From Burkholderiaceae bacterium (GTDB lineage: Bacteria; Pseudomonadota; Gammaproteobacteria; Burkholderiales; Burkholderiaceae_D), in contig JAOASL010000008.1 of NCBI GenBank assembly GCA_030158675.1, positions 19,822-83,821 of the forward strand: 64,000 bases of DNA, given 5' to 3'. Position 1 is the stretch's first letter; the number at the start of each line of letters is the position of its first letter. The position numbers and the translations under genes were made by a program. Below, in pieces: positions 47,259 to 56,859 of the stretch. The notes under the pieces were generated by a model, which saw only the letters and a program-made list of their open reading frames with translations, was not told the origin of the DNA and ran no database searches.

Positions 47259-48242
47259 GTGCCCGTCCCCAAGCCCGCCGAGAACCACCCCTTGTCAGTG
47301 ATCGCCAGCGACATGCAGGCCGTCGATGCAGCCATCCGCTCGCAGCTGCATTCGGATGTTCCGCTGGTCAGCCAGATCGCGGACTACATCATCAGCGCCG
47401 GCGGCAAGCGCATTCGTCCCGCGCTGGTACTGCTGATGGCCAATGCCTGGGGATATCGGGGCGAAGATCACTATAAGCTGGCGGCCGTGGTCGAATTCAT
47501 TCATACCGCGACGCTGCTGCACGATGACGTCGTCGATGAATCCGAGTTGCGGCGCGGCCGGGAGACCGCCAATGCCATGTTCGGCAACGCCGCATCCGTG
47601 CTGGTCGGAGATTTCGTCTATTCGCGCGCCTTCCAGATGATGGTATCCGTCAACAGCATGCGAGTGATGCAGATTCTGGCCGATGCGACCAATGTGATTG
47701 CCGAAGGCGAAGTGCTGCAGTTAATGAATATGCATGACCCTGACGTTACCGAGGAGCGCTACCTGCAGGTGATCCGGTCAAAGACAGCCAAGCTGTTCGA
47801 GGCTGCCACCGAACTGGGCAGCCTGCTCGCCGGCGCGCAGGAACCCTCGATTACCGCCGCAGCAGAATACGGCCGCTGCCTGGGCACCGCCTTCCAGCTG
47901 ATCGACGATGTGCTTGACTACTCAGGGAATTCGGCGGACATCGGCAAGAATGTCGGCGACGATCTGCGCGAAGGCAAACCGACCCTGCCGCTGATCTACC
48001 TGATGCAGCACGGTACGCCTCGGCAGCGCGAGTTGGTACGCAACTGCATCGCTTCCGGCGACGAAGTCCACTTCGATGAAGTTCTCGCCGCCATCACGGC
48101 GTCGGGCGCACTGCAGTACACCCGCGAACAGGCGGCCCTGACGCGCGATCGCGCGAAAGCATCCCTGACGGCGCTGCCCGCCAGTCCCTTCAAGGATGCG
48201 TTGCTGGCGCTGGCCGACTTTGCGGTCGATCGAAATCATTAA
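47259..48242 (+). CDS. ispB: Octaprenyl-diphosphate synthase (polyprenyl synthase)
   Basis: A 327-residue trans-prenyltransferase making the isoprenoid side chain of ubiquinone. AGGKRIRPALVLL, the first Asp-rich motif LLHDDVVDESELRRG and the second LIDDVLDYSGN are intact. Divergence from rplU is widely conserved. The start is a GTG at 47259; without a strong ribosome site, an ATG 20 codons further in would be too short for the conserved fold. Confidence 0.94.
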   Translation: MPVPKPAENHPLSVIASDMQAVDAAIRSQLHSDVPLVSQIADYIISAGGKRIRPALVLLMANAWGYRGEDHYKLAAVVEFIHTATLLHDDVVDESELRRGRETANAMFGNAASVLVGDFVYSRAFQMMVSVNSMRVMQILADATNVIAEGEVLQLMNMHDPDVTEERYLQVIRSKTAKLFEAATELGSLLAGAQEPSITAAAEYGRCLGTAFQLIDDVLDYSGNSADIGKNVGDDLREGKPTLPLIYLMQHGTPRQRELVRNCIASGDEVHFDEVLAAITASGALQYTREQAALTRDRAKASLTALPASPFKDALLALADFAVDRNH

Positions 48243-48273
48243 TTGAAATTTGGCATCGCCATCGCCCGAATTT

Positions 48274-48282
48274 TGTTATAAT
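48274..48282 (+). promoter_or_regulatory. Extended -10 promoter of tRNA-Pro
   Basis: TGTTATAAT combines the TGn extended element with a consensus -10, about 62 bp before the tRNA. A poor -35 (TTGGCA, 21 bp away) is compensated by the extended -10. Confidence 0.6.
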
Positions 48283-48344
48283 GATGCGCTTTCGCGGTTC
48301 AGGTGTCTTACTCTTCGCGGGTAACGCAGCCGATACTGCCGAAT

Positions 48345-48421
48345 CGGGGTGTAGCTTAGCCTGGTAGAGCGCTACGTTCGGGACGTAGAGGCCGGAGGTT
48401 CGAATCCTCTCACCCCGACCA
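48345..48421 (+). tRNA. tRNA-Pro, anticodon CGG
   Basis: A 77-nt cloverleaf with acceptor stem CGGGGTG/CACCCCG, D-arm GCTTAGCCTGGTAGAGC, anticodon stem-loop CTACG-TTCGGGA-CGTAG giving anticodon CGG, T-arm GAGGTTCGAATCCTC and an encoded CCA end. It decodes CCG, a common codon in this GC-rich genome. Confidence 0.97.
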
Positions 48422-48507
48422 ATTCCTTTCCTCCCATTTCCTGTTTTTCTTGCGTCCCTGACTCGTTCTCGGAGATCCTCATGGGAAATGGCACGGAGTC
48501 CGCAAAG

Positions 48508-48546
48508 CCTTGCCGGATTCGCTCAACGCGTCAGGCAAGGTTTTTT
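48508..48546 (+). terminator. Rho-independent terminator after tRNA-Pro
   Basis: CCTTGCC/GGCAAGG forms a 7-bp stem with a 19-nt loop, then six Ts. It leaves an approximately 90-nt trailer after the tRNA and no gene between. Confidence 0.75.
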
Positions 48547-48610
48547 GCTTTTTGCAACCACTTCGGCAATATGACAACCATATCGCCCCCCGCTACTCGG
48601 ATTCATTCCC

Positions 48611-48781
48611 ATGAAATTATTCGGACTCACGATCTTGTTTGGTCTGATTTGCAGCCTGAGCGGGTGCGCTGTCATCGCCGTTGCAGACGCGGCAATCACG
48701 GTTGCAGCCACCGGCGTGAAGGTTGTCGCCAAGACGGTCGGCGCCGTCGCGGATGCCGTGATACCGGATGGAGACGAGTAG
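48611..48781 (+). CDS. Small lipoprotein, 56 residues
   Basis: An ATG at 48611 opens a 56-codon frame ending TAG at 48781. The product has a lipoprotein signal (MKLFGLTILFGLICSLSGC) with the lipobox LSGC placing the lipidated Cys at 19, then an Ala/Val-rich helix-prone stretch (AVADAAITVAATGVKVVAKT) and an acidic end (PDGDE). This composition is seen in small proteins of Burkholderiales but the function is unknown. It lies between the tRNA-Pro terminator and a convergent sulfotransferase gene. No obvious ribosome site beyond a weak upstream purine run was seen. Confidence 0.7.
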   Translation: MKLFGLTILFGLICSLSGCAVIAVADAAITVAATGVKVVAKTVGAVADAVIPDGDE

Positions 48782-48923
48782 GCGCAATGCTCAGGACAAC
48801 CTCGGCTGACAGGCAAGCTAACGAATAAGCATGAGAATGCTGACGACCACCGATACTTCATCCGTCCAGATCAAGCGGCATAATAAAAACGGGATTCCCG
48901 CCTCCCCCGAACGCGCGGCGCCC

Positions 48924-49958
48924 TCAATGCGCAGATGACTCTGCGTCTCGAATTTTCCGGGCGAGTTGGTTGTTTGTGTTTAATAGCAGCGTAATGACTT
49001 GCGCAGATATTGCCGAAAATCGCTCAATCGTCATCCCGGGATATACAGGCAATGCACTGATTTCGCTGTCGAAAAACAGCACCCCATCTGCTCGTCCGAG
49101 ATATTCCTGTGCTACGCGACTATTCGAATTTCGATAGCGATCAATTAAGGCCGAACGCATCTGCTCCGAAAACAGGGTATATCTTGCCTTATCGATTTTT
49201 ATCGGCAAAGATTGCAAAATCCGATTGAAGGTAATTCGCTCTCGGTCGATACTGAAGGACTTTCCAAAATACCGCATCAACTCAAGCATCTCGGTCGGCG
49301 GGGACTCGTTAATTCGAATCCCTGGGATACGATGAATTTTGTACCCGATTGTGTTCAGAAAATCCGAGACGACATCACGCTTATGCAGTTGCCCGACCTC
49401 ATACGGCCGGACGATGACATTTTCGCGATCGAGCGCACTGGCAAATAATTCCACGTGCTGAAAATAATCCCAGTCTCTTCCTGCCTCAAGATATTCGTTG
49501 AGGCTAGAAGTGATTAATCCCGTCTTTATCTGCTGCGACCACCCTGACTCAATCAGGGCGTGCTGCCTGCGCAGATAAATGATCACAGTAATCTTGCCGA
49601 CGAGACCAGTAAACACGTCGAGGATCCGCCGCACATCATCCTTAGTCGATGCATACGAAAAATGCTCGGACGAGACAATCACGTTGGGACATGACGATTT
49701 TCCAATGTCCCTCCGGATATCGGCAACACATGTATCGAGATCGAACTCGACATCGCCGATGTAGGCTGGCCGCCGACCAAGGACAGCATGGGCCAACAGG
49801 CTCTGGGAAGACTCGGCAGATAAGTAATACATCCCGTCGGCAGGATAATAGAAGCCTCGACTCTCCATTTCCACGCGATTGGTTTGCAAGAAACTCTGAA
49901 TCGATGTCGTGCCGGTTTTGTGGGTACCGATGTGCAGAAACAGGTGTTTATCAGGCAT
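48924..49958 (-). CDS. Sulfotransferase family protein
   Basis: A 344-residue protein beginning KHLFLHIGTHKTGTTSIQSFL, the 5' PAPS-binding loop of sulfotransferases (GTHKTGTT). A later IVSSEHFSY and VIIYLRRQHALIESGW give the 3'-phosphate-binding region. It may sulfate a surface glycan or lipid, but the acceptor is unknown and no glycan cluster is adjacent. The gene is visibly richer in A/T than its neighbours, and codon choice differs, suggesting lateral gain. The start is ATG 49958; the longer frame has no support. Confidence 0.82.
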   Translation of the reverse strand: MPDKHLFLHIGTHKTGTTSIQSFLQTNRVEMESRGFYYPADGMYYLSAESSQSLLAHAVLGRRPAYIGDVEFDLDTCVADIRRDIGKSSCPNVIVSSEHFSYASTKDDVRRILDVFTGLVGKITVIIYLRRQHALIESGWSQQIKTGLITSSLNEYLEAGRDWDYFQHVELFASALDRENVIVRPYEVGQLHKRDVVSDFLNTIGYKIHRIPGIRINESPPTEMLELMRYFGKSFSIDRERITFNRILQSLPIKIDKARYTLFSEQMRSALIDRYRNSNSRVAQEYLGRADGVLFFDSEISALPVYPGMTIERFSAISAQVITLLLNTNNQLARKIRDAESSAH

Positions 49959-50239
49959 AAGGAAATTATTTATAGGGATTTTTCTGGCTTGCCGTAGTAT
50001 CCGTAATCTATCCTGCCTGGCCAAAGGATTCAGAACAAGCAGGAAACATTATTGCCCTCATCGGTTGATGCTACGTCACACGTACCCGGCATGGCAATGC
50101 AACTCGCAATACCTTCTCATTTTCGCTCCTCCTATATCCGACCGCAGAGTTCGCTGCTACCATCCGCAGCGCCGGATTCGCCCTCCGCAGCCATCGGCAC
50201 CCAGAAAATAAAATATACGCACGACACCAGGAGAGTCCC

Positions 50240-51547
50240 TTGCAAGCCCATCATGATCTCGCGCCCGGTGCGGCCGATCGCGCGCGCGAAGCGCTATACC
50301 GAAAAATCGCCCTGCGCTTCCTCCCTTTGCTCTGTCTTTGCCTTGTCGCCGCTTACCTCGACCGGGTGAATGTGGGCTTCGCCAAGTTGCAGATGCTTGA
50401 CGATCTTGGTTTCAGCAATACCGTCTATGGAATCGGTGCGGGCATCTTCTTTATCGGCTACGTGATGTTCGAGATTCCCAGCAATGTGTTACTGCACAAG
50501 CTAGGCGCCCGGTTGTGGATTGCCCGCATCATGATTACCTGGGGAGTGATCGGTGCCGGCATGGCCTTCGTGAAAACGCCGACGCAATTTTATGTGCTGC
50601 GCTTCCTGCTCGGCGTCGCCGAGGCGGGCTTCATTCCCGGCGTGCTCTACTTTCTGTCCTGCTGGTTTCCTTCTGAGCGGCGTGGCAAGGTCATTGCGCT
50701 GCTGCTGGCGGCCGTACCCCTGTCGAGCGTGATCGGCGGTCCGTTATCCGGCTGGATCCTATCGTCATTTACGGGCATTGGCGGCTTTCGCGCATGGCAG
50801 TGGCTGTTCCTGCTCGAAACCATTCCGTCGGTCTTGCTCGGCTATGCGGTGATTCGGATGCTGAGTGACAAGCCGGAAGGCACGCACTGGCTGAGTCCTG
50901 CAGAAGTCGCCATGGTGAACGATGACATTGCAGCCGAAGCGACGCGCAACCAGTCGCACTCAAGCTTTGCCAGCGCCTTCAAGAGCGGGATCGTCTGGCA
51001 ATTGACCGCCGCCTATTTTTGCATCGTCAGCGCCGTGTATGTGCTGATCTTCTGGCTGCCGACGCTGATCAAGCAGAACGGCGTGAACGACCCGGTGCAT
51101 ATTGGCCTGCTGACCGCGATTCCCTACTTTGCCGCGGTCGTCGCATCCATCTACAACAACGCGATGGCCGACAAGCATCGCGAGCGCCGCTGGCATACCG
51201 CCGTGCCTTGTGCGATTACAGCGATGGGCCTCGCGCTGGCAGGCATGCACTTCGACAGCCTGGTGCTGACCATGCTGATCCTCACTGTGACGGCTGCGGC
51301 TGCGTCCACCACGCAGGCTGCGTTCTGGAGCGTACCGCCGACCTTCCTGAATGGCGCCGCTGCCGCCGCCGGCCTCGCGCTGATCAATTCGGTCGGCAAT
51401 ATCGGCGGAATGGTCAGCACCTCGGTCGTCGGTTGGATCACGGACCTGACCGGCAACGCGCAGAACAGCCTGATCCTGTTCGGCGGCATGCTGCTGGTCA
51501 GCGTCGTACTGGTACTGAAGCTGCCGTCTCGCCTGGTCAATCACTAG
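50240..51547 (+). CDS. MFS transporter, anion:cation symporter family
   Basis: A 435-residue 12-helix transporter. AAYLDRVNVGFAKLQMLDDLGFS and FEIPSNVLLHKLGARLWIARIM are hallmarks of the ACS family (tartrate, glucarate, phthalate and similar acids). RFLLGVAEAGFIPGVLYFLSCWFP covers helices 4-5. The substrate cannot be told. The start is a TTG at 50240, supported by AGGAGAG five bases upstream. The 281-bp gap to the divergent sulfotransferase holds no gene that I can support. Its neighbour is a porin, so the pair may serve uptake of one organic acid. Confidence 0.88.
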   Translation: MQAHHDLAPGAADRAREALYRKIALRFLPLLCLCLVAAYLDRVNVGFAKLQMLDDLGFSNTVYGIGAGIFFIGYVMFEIPSNVLLHKLGARLWIARIMITWGVIGAGMAFVKTPTQFYVLRFLLGVAEAGFIPGVLYFLSCWFPSERRGKVIALLLAAVPLSSVIGGPLSGWILSSFTGIGGFRAWQWLFLLETIPSVLLGYAVIRMLSDKPEGTHWLSPAEVAMVNDDIAAEATRNQSHSSFASAFKSGIVWQLTAAYFCIVSAVYVLIFWLPTLIKQNGVNDPVHIGLLTAIPYFAAVVASIYNNAMADKHRERRWHTAVPCAITAMGLALAGMHFDSLVLTMLILTVTAAAASTTQAAFWSVPPTFLNGAAAAAGLALINSVGNIGGMVSTSVVGWITDLTGNAQNSLILFGGMLLVSVVLVLKLPSRLVNH

Positions 51548-51555
51548 GCGTCCGT

Positions 51556-51598
51556 CGCGGACTGTCGTCTGCTGCCATGCCACAGACGACAGTCCGCG
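51556..51598 (+). terminator. Perfect 16-bp hairpin after the MFS gene
   Basis: CGCGGACTGTCGTCTG and its exact complement CAGACGACAGTCCGCG surround an 11-nt loop, 9 bp after the MFS stop. No T-run follows on either strand, so it may be a Rho-assisted or processing element rather than a classical terminator. Confidence 0.6.
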
Positions 51599-51796
51599 CG
51601 AGCGAATACGCGCGACGCCAGCCGGCAAGATGGTTCTTGCGGGCGGCGTACAGATCGCCCAACCGCGATTGCCGCGAAAGTTCGCCTCGATTGAGCCGTC
51701 ACAAATCTTTCGCATCGCATGCTTGTGTTGCGAAGCCCTGAAAAAACCTCGCATCACCAGACTGGTCAGAGTTTTATCAACCACTGGAGAAATGCG

Positions 51797-52900
51797 ATGA
51801 ACAAAAGGCTTCTTGCCTGTGCGGTTCTGGGACTACTGGCGAGCGGATCGGCGATTGCGGAGTCTGGGCTGACTTTGTATGGAAATGTCGACGCATCACT
51901 CGTGACAGCGACAGGAATCGGCACCACGTCGGATCGCCGCGTGAGCTTCGGCGAAGGCAACTGGGCGCCGTCGGTCTGGGGCCTAAAAGGCACCGAAGAC
52001 CTCGGTGGGGGCTTGAAGGCTCACTTCCGGCTGGAGGGTGGCCTCAATGCCGGCACCGGCGCGATCGCCAATGGTGGCACCACCGGCATATTCAGCAGGA
52101 TGGCGAACGCAGGCATCAGCGGCCCCTTCGGCTCGGTCACTGCCGGCCTGAATCTGTCGCCTTTCATCGCAGCCTATACGTCGACACTGGGGCTGGCAGG
52201 CAATAATTTTTACGTGCCCGCGTTGCTGATGCATCGCGATGGCAGCGTAATTAGTGGTACCGGCATAACCGCTGGCTCACCGATTGCCGCCTTCCCCGGC
52301 GGTACCGATGCCGATCCTTCGCTGGGCACGACCGGCGGCTTCTTCATTCCGAACTCATTTACCTATAGTCTGCCGTCGGAAATGATCGCGGGCGTCACGG
52401 GCAGTGTGATGTATGCGTTGGGCGGAGTGCCAGGGTCGTCGCGACAAAACCGCTTCGTATCGGGCAATCTCGGCTATGCATTCGGCGACCTGAATCTCGT
52501 GATCGCCGGCTCTGATCGGGACGAGCAGTACAGGCAATACCTGATCGGCGCCAGCGTACCGATCGGGCCGGTCAGGCTGGCCGCCAATTACGTGCGCTTC
52601 AATCCCGTCATCGGTACATCCAGCAACACTTACATCATTGGCGCGCAGATGAAAGTCATCCCGAGCACCAGCGTCGGCGTTAACTATGCACGCAATGATA
52701 GTGCCGGCAATCCGGACATCATCAACCTGTCCGCGGTGTATTCGATGTCAAAGACGACCAACCTCTACGCAGCGTTCAACCGTGCGAGTGAAGGCGTGCC
52801 GTCGTCCTACTCCGGGAACGTCGACGCGGGTACGAACGCAAGTCTGGCCCAGGCGGGCTCATCGAACGCCTTTATTCTGGGGATACAGAAGGGCTTCTGA
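51797..52900 (+). CDS. Gram-negative porin (beta-proteobacterial OmpC-like family)
   Basis: A 367-residue outer-membrane porin with signal peptide (CAVLGLLASGSAIA) and start of the mature barrel ESGLTLYGNVDASLVTATG. WGLKGTEDLGGGLKAHFRLEGGLNAGTG is the family block near strand 3, NAGISGPFGSVTAG the next strand, and the terminal Phe in FILGIQKGF is the BAM recognition signal. Expected to form trimers for small anions or organic acids. The start is ATG 51797 with GGAG upstream. Confidence 0.93.
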   Translation: MNKRLLACAVLGLLASGSAIAESGLTLYGNVDASLVTATGIGTTSDRRVSFGEGNWAPSVWGLKGTEDLGGGLKAHFRLEGGLNAGTGAIANGGTTGIFSRMANAGISGPFGSVTAGLNLSPFIAAYTSTLGLAGNNFYVPALLMHRDGSVISGTGITAGSPIAAFPGGTDADPSLGTTGGFFIPNSFTYSLPSEMIAGVTGSVMYALGGVPGSSRQNRFVSGNLGYAFGDLNLVIAGSDRDEQYRQYLIGASVPIGPVRLAANYVRFNPVIGTSSNTYIIGAQMKVIPSTSVGVNYARNDSAGNPDIINLSAVYSMSKTTNLYAAFNRASEGVPSSYSGNVDAGTNASLAQAGSSNAFILGIQKGF

Positions 52901-52919
52901 ACGAAGCGCAGCAGGCAGA

Positions 52920-52939
52920 CGCCCGGCGTGTGCCGGGCG
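52920..52939. terminator. Hairpin between the convergent porin and DUF3025 genes
   Basis: CGCCCGGC/GCCGGGCG, 8 bp with a GTGT loop, lies in the 44-bp gap. There is no T-run; it is a candidate bidirectional transcript end. Confidence 0.45.
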
Positions 52940-52944
52940 ATCGG

Positions 52945-53739
52945 TCAGCGTGTTAATGGCGGCTGGCGTATGCGCTTCGGCCGGAACACCTCGGCATCTT
53001 CGTAAAAGGCAAGGTCTTGCCCGGGCCACCAGCCGGGCACACCGAGCACCGGCAGATGGCAAAAATCAGCGCTGCGAAAGCCGTCGTGAATTCGGGTTGC
53101 CACCCTGTGGTCGAGGTCGGTAGTCCGCTCCGGTGGTGACAGGCTGAACCATGCCGGCGCCACCTGCACGGTCCAGACATGCGCGGTGACGGATTTGTAC
53201 GGCACCAGTAATTTTTCGATCAGCGCATGCCCGAAGAGCACGACATCGCAAACTGAAAAAAATACGCTCGTCGATTTCAGCAGCACCGCCTTCCAGTCAT
53301 GCTCGCGCAGCGCCTGCAACAGGGCCGCATCGCTGCTAATGAAGAGTGCGGCATTCTCGTCGAACAAGGTCGCAGCATCGCGCTGGCTGCCGCGCGTTCC
53401 GGCCGCTGCTGCCTGCGTGAGCGCATGCGCGTGCAAGGCATTCAGTTCGCGCTTGATGCGCGGCATGTGCAACCAAGCCAGCGCATTGAAGAAATCGTGG
53501 AGATTGTCACGGGTAGGAACTTCACCGGTGGCGGCAATATGCGCCTCATAGGGCGCACCAGCCGGCAGCTGATCGTGCGGCAGAAAACGAACCCCCTGGC
53601 CATTCAGGTTATGCAGGCTACGCTCCGCCGCCAACTCGCCTGCCGCTGCCATCCAGTCCTCCCGCCGCGCGAGCGGCTCGCCGAGTTCACGCAGACAGCG
53701 CAGCCAGGGCTGCTCCCAGTCAATTGTGCAGAACGTCAT
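52945..53739 (-). CDS. DUF3025 domain protein
   Basis: A 264-residue soluble protein. MTFCTIDWEQPWLRCLRELGEPL starts the family; VRFLPHDQLPAGAPYEAHI, TRDNLHDFFNALAWLHMPRIKREL and the C-terminal FCHLPVLGVPGWWPGQDLAFYEDAEVFRP are recognisable DUF3025 blocks. There is no known function; the His/Asn-rich middle (NLHDFFNALAWLHMP) may be an active site. Located 16 bp after pyrC and probably co-transcribed. The start is ATG 53739; a longer frame overlaps pyrC. Confidence 0.85.
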   Translation of the reverse strand: MTFCTIDWEQPWLRCLRELGEPLARREDWMAAAGELAAERSLHNLNGQGVRFLPHDQLPAGAPYEAHIAATGEVPTRDNLHDFFNALAWLHMPRIKRELNALHAHALTQAAAAGTRGSQRDAATLFDENAALFISSDAALLQALREHDWKAVLLKSTSVFFSVCDVVLFGHALIEKLLVPYKSVTAHVWTVQVAPAWFSLSPPERTTDLDHRVATRIHDGFRSADFCHLPVLGVPGWWPGQDLAFYEDAEVFRPKRIRQPPLTR

Positions 53740-53755
53740 CGCCTCCCGCCATCGC

Positions 53756-54796
53756 TCAGGCGAATTTCCAGTGCAGCAATTGCCCTGCATCGAGTGGCAC
53801 CAGCGTGTCATCGCCCATACGTATTTCGTCCGGAATGACCCAGTCGGCGCGCTGCAACGTGACCTTGTCGGCATTGCGCGGCAGGCGATAGAAATCAGCA
53901 CCGTGAAAGCTGGAAAATGCTTCCAGCCGGTCGAGTGCGCCGGCCAATTCGAACGCCTGCGCATACAGCTCCATCGCGTGCAGCGCCGTGTAACAGCCAG
54001 CGCAGCCGCAGGCATGCTCTTTCAATCCTTTCGGATGCGGTGCCGAATCGGTGCCGAGAAAGAAACGAGGATTGCCCGAGGTAGCCGCCTGCAGCAGAGC
54101 CTGACGATGGGTCTCACGCTTGAGCACGGGCAGGCAATAGTAATGGGGACGAATGCCGCCCTTGAAGATCGCATTGCGGTTGTACAGCAGGTGGTGCGCC
54201 GTGATGGTCGCGCCGATGTCGCCGTCCGCATCGCGTACATAATCGACGGCATCTTTGGTCGTGATGTGCTCGAACACGACGCGCAGGTTCGGCAGCGACT
54301 TGCGCAGCGGCTGCAACACCCGTTCAATGAACACCGCTTCGCGATCAAACAGGTCGATGTCGGCATCGGTGACCTCGCCGTGGATCAGCAGCGGCAAGCC
54401 AAGTGCCTGCATCGCTTCAAGTGCGCCCATGCAGCGCTTGAGGTCGGTGACGCCGCCGTCGGAATTGGTGGTGGCGCCTGCCGGGTACAACTTCACGGCC
54501 TTCACAAAACCACTGCCAACCGCGCGCCGGATTTCATCGGCGCTGGTGTTATCGGTCAGGTACAGGGTCATCAGCGGCTCGAAACGCATGCCGGCAGGCA
54601 GGGCAGCGAGGATACGTGCTCGATACGCCGCCGCCATCTCGGTGGTGGTGACCGGGGGTTTCAGGTTTGGCATCACGATCGCGCGAGCAAACTGGTACGC
54701 AGTATGCGGGACTACGTCCGCGAGTACGGCGCCGTCACGCAGGTGGACATGCCAGTCATCGGGGCGCGTAAGGGTCATCGTGGTGGGACTGGACAT
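53756..54796 (-). CDS. pyrC: Dihydroorotase
   Basis: A 346-residue class II dihydroorotase of pyrimidine synthesis. The zinc-binding [10 protein letters not shown], substrate block [12 protein letters not shown], carbamylated Lys in [32 protein letters not shown] and catalytic Asp in [10 protein letters not shown] are conserved. I used ATG 54796; ATG 54778 is also plausible. No ribosome site decides. Confidence 0.96.
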   Translation of the reverse strand: MSSPTTMTLTRPDDWHVHLRDGAVLADVVPHTAYQFARAIVMPNLKPPVTTTEMAAAYRARILAALPAGMRFEPLMTLYLTDNTSADEIRRAVGSGFVKAVKLYPAGATTNSDGGVTDLKRCMGALEAMQALGLPLLIHGEVTDADIDLFDREAVFIERVLQPLRKSLPNLRVVFEHITTKDAVDYVRDADGDIGATITAHHLLYNRNAIFKGGIRPHYYCLPVLKRETHRQALLQAATSGNPRFFLGTDSAPHPKGLKEHACGCAGCYTALHAMELYAQAFELAGALDRLEAFSSFHGADFYRLPRNADKVTLQRADWVIPDEIRMGDDTLVPLDAGQLLHWKFA

Positions 54797-54883
54797 AGCG
54801 TGAAGTGGCGAGATTGGTTGCGAACGGGATGAAATTTTACAGGACGGCGACGGTGCCGGATCCGGACCCGGCACGGTACTGGT

Positions 54884-56743
54884 TCAGGGTGCGGCAGCAG
54901 CAACTTCGGCGACGTGGCCCTCGCCGTCAGCATCGACCTCGTCTTGCCGCGCCTGCTGGCGCTCCCACATGTCGGCATACATTCCACGTGCCGCCAGCAG
55001 TTGCGCATGGTTACCGCGCTCGACGATGCGCCCCTTGGACATCACCAGGATCTGCTGCGCGTCAGCGATCGTCGACAACCTATGCGCGATCACCAGGGTG
55101 GTTCGGTCGCGCGCAATCTCTTTTAGCTGCGCCTGTATCGCTTGCTCAGCCTGCGAGTCCAAAGCAGATGTCGCTTCGTCAAACACCAGGATTGCCGGAT
55201 TTTTCAGCAGCGTGCGCGCGATCGCCACGCGCTGTTTTTCGCCACCGGACAGCTTCAGACCGCGCTCGCCGACGGTGGTCTGATAGCCGTCAGGCAGGCT
55301 GACGATGAAATCATGGATGTATGCTGCCCGAGCAGCGGCGACGACCTCGTCGTGGCTGGCCCCGGGGCGACCGTATGCAATGTTGTATTCGATCGTGTCA
55401 TTGAAGAGCACCGTATCCTGCGGAACAATGCCAATCGACTGGCGCAGGGATGTCTGGATGACCTGCCGGATGTCCTGCCCGTCGATGAGGATCGCGCCAT
55501 TGTTGACGTCATAAAAACGGAACAGCAGGCGTGCGAGCGTCGATTTGCCCGAGCCGCTGTGTCCGACTACGGCGGTCGTCGTGCCGGCCGGCACGGTGAA
55601 ATCGATGTCGAACAGGATCTGGCGCTTGGTTTCGTAGCTGAAATCGACATGTTCAAAACGTAGTTCGGCACTGGCGATCTTCAGCGGCAGAGCTGACGTC
55701 GCATCGGCCACCTCGCGATGCTGGTCGAGCAGAGAAAACATTCGTTCCATGTCGGCCATGCTCTGCTTGAGCTCGCGATAGATCACGCCGAGGAAGTTCA
55801 GTGGTATGTAAAGCTGGATCATGAAGGCATTGACCAGCACCAGATCGCCAAGCGACATGCTGCCATTGATTACTCCCAACGTCGCCCGCCACAGCATCAT
55901 CGATACCGCCGTCGCAATGATCAGCGACTGCCCGGTGTTGAGCAGCGACAGTGAGTTCTGCGAGCGTACAGCCGCCTGCTCATAGCGCTGCAGGCCTTCG
56001 TCATAGCGCTGTGCTTCGTATTCTTCATTGCCAAAATATTTGACGGTCTCATAGTTCAGCAGCGAATCGATCGCACGGACGTTAGCCTTCGAATCCAGGT
56101 CGTTCATGGTGCGCCGGAAATGCGTGCGCCATTCGGTGACGACCACCGTGAATCCGATATAGACGACCAGGGCGACTACGGTAATCGCTGAAAACCATAG
56201 GTCATATTTGATGGACAGATAGCCAAGCACCAGTGAGATCTCAACCAGCGTCGGAAGGATCGAGAACAAGGTGTACGACACTAGCGACGAAATCCCGCGC
56301 GTGCCGCGCTCGATATCACGCGTCACGCCACCAGTCTGGCGATTCAGATGAAAGCGCAATGACAGCGCATGCAAATGACGAAACACTTTCAACGCAATGT
56401 TGCGCACTGCACGCTGCGTGACTCTGGCGAAGAAAAATTCGCGCAGTTCGGTAAACGCAGTCGTCGACAATCGCAGCAAACCGTAGGCGACCAGCAAGCC
56501 GGCCGGCAGCATCAGCAGGGTTGCCGGGCGTTCCGGCGTGATGGTCAGGCCATCGATCAGCTCTTTCATCAACATCGGCACCGCCACGTTCGCCACCTTG
56601 GCCAGCACCAGGCAGAACAACGCAAACAGCACACGCCACTTCCACGCCCACAGGTAGGGAAACAGCATCTTCAGGGTCGCCCAATCATTGCGGGTGCCCT
56701 GATTGGCGGGTGGTTCGGAGTTATGACTGGCGTATCGACGCAT
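54884..56743 (-). CDS. ATM1-type ABC exporter (fused permease and ATPase)
   Basis: A 619-residue half-transporter with six membrane helices (about 30-330) and a C-terminal ATPase: Walker A VVGHSGSGKST, signature LSGGEKQRVAIART, Walker B ILVFDEATSALD. The block HLNRQTGGVTRDIERGTRGIS is specific to the ATM1/HMT1 group, which in bacteria exports glutathione-linked compounds or metals and confers heavy-metal tolerance. It would act as a homodimer in the inner membrane. The start is ATG 56743. An acidic tail ends the protein. Confidence 0.93.
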   Translation of the reverse strand: MRRYASHNSEPPANQGTRNDWATLKMLFPYLWAWKWRVLFALFCLVLAKVANVAVPMLMKELIDGLTITPERPATLLMLPAGLLVAYGLLRLSTTAFTELREFFFARVTQRAVRNIALKVFRHLHALSLRFHLNRQTGGVTRDIERGTRGISSLVSYTLFSILPTLVEISLVLGYLSIKYDLWFSAITVVALVVYIGFTVVVTEWRTHFRRTMNDLDSKANVRAIDSLLNYETVKYFGNEEYEAQRYDEGLQRYEQAAVRSQNSLSLLNTGQSLIIATAVSMMLWRATLGVINGSMSLGDLVLVNAFMIQLYIPLNFLGVIYRELKQSMADMERMFSLLDQHREVADATSALPLKIASAELRFEHVDFSYETKRQILFDIDFTVPAGTTTAVVGHSGSGKSTLARLLFRFYDVNNGAILIDGQDIRQVIQTSLRQSIGIVPQDTVLFNDTIEYNIAYGRPGASHDEVVAAARAAYIHDFIVSLPDGYQTTVGERGLKLSGGEKQRVAIARTLLKNPAILVFDEATSALDSQAEQAIQAQLKEIARDRTTLVIAHRLSTIADAQQILVMSKGRIVERGNHAQLLAARGMYADMWERQQARQDEVDADGEGHVAEVAAAAP

Positions 56744-56859
56744 GGAGATCCGGACGGAGAATGGCTGCTGGGTTATTCTGTACGGCTGTCGCCGCAGCGT
56801 GATTTTAGCGCCTGCGGCTTGAGAAGCATTTAATTGCCTCTGCGCTGGGAAACACAACC

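Noticed and set aside
48345..50240. Genomic island inserted at tRNA-Pro
   Set aside because: No integrase and no repeat of the tRNA 3' end were found, although the sulfotransferase looks foreign.
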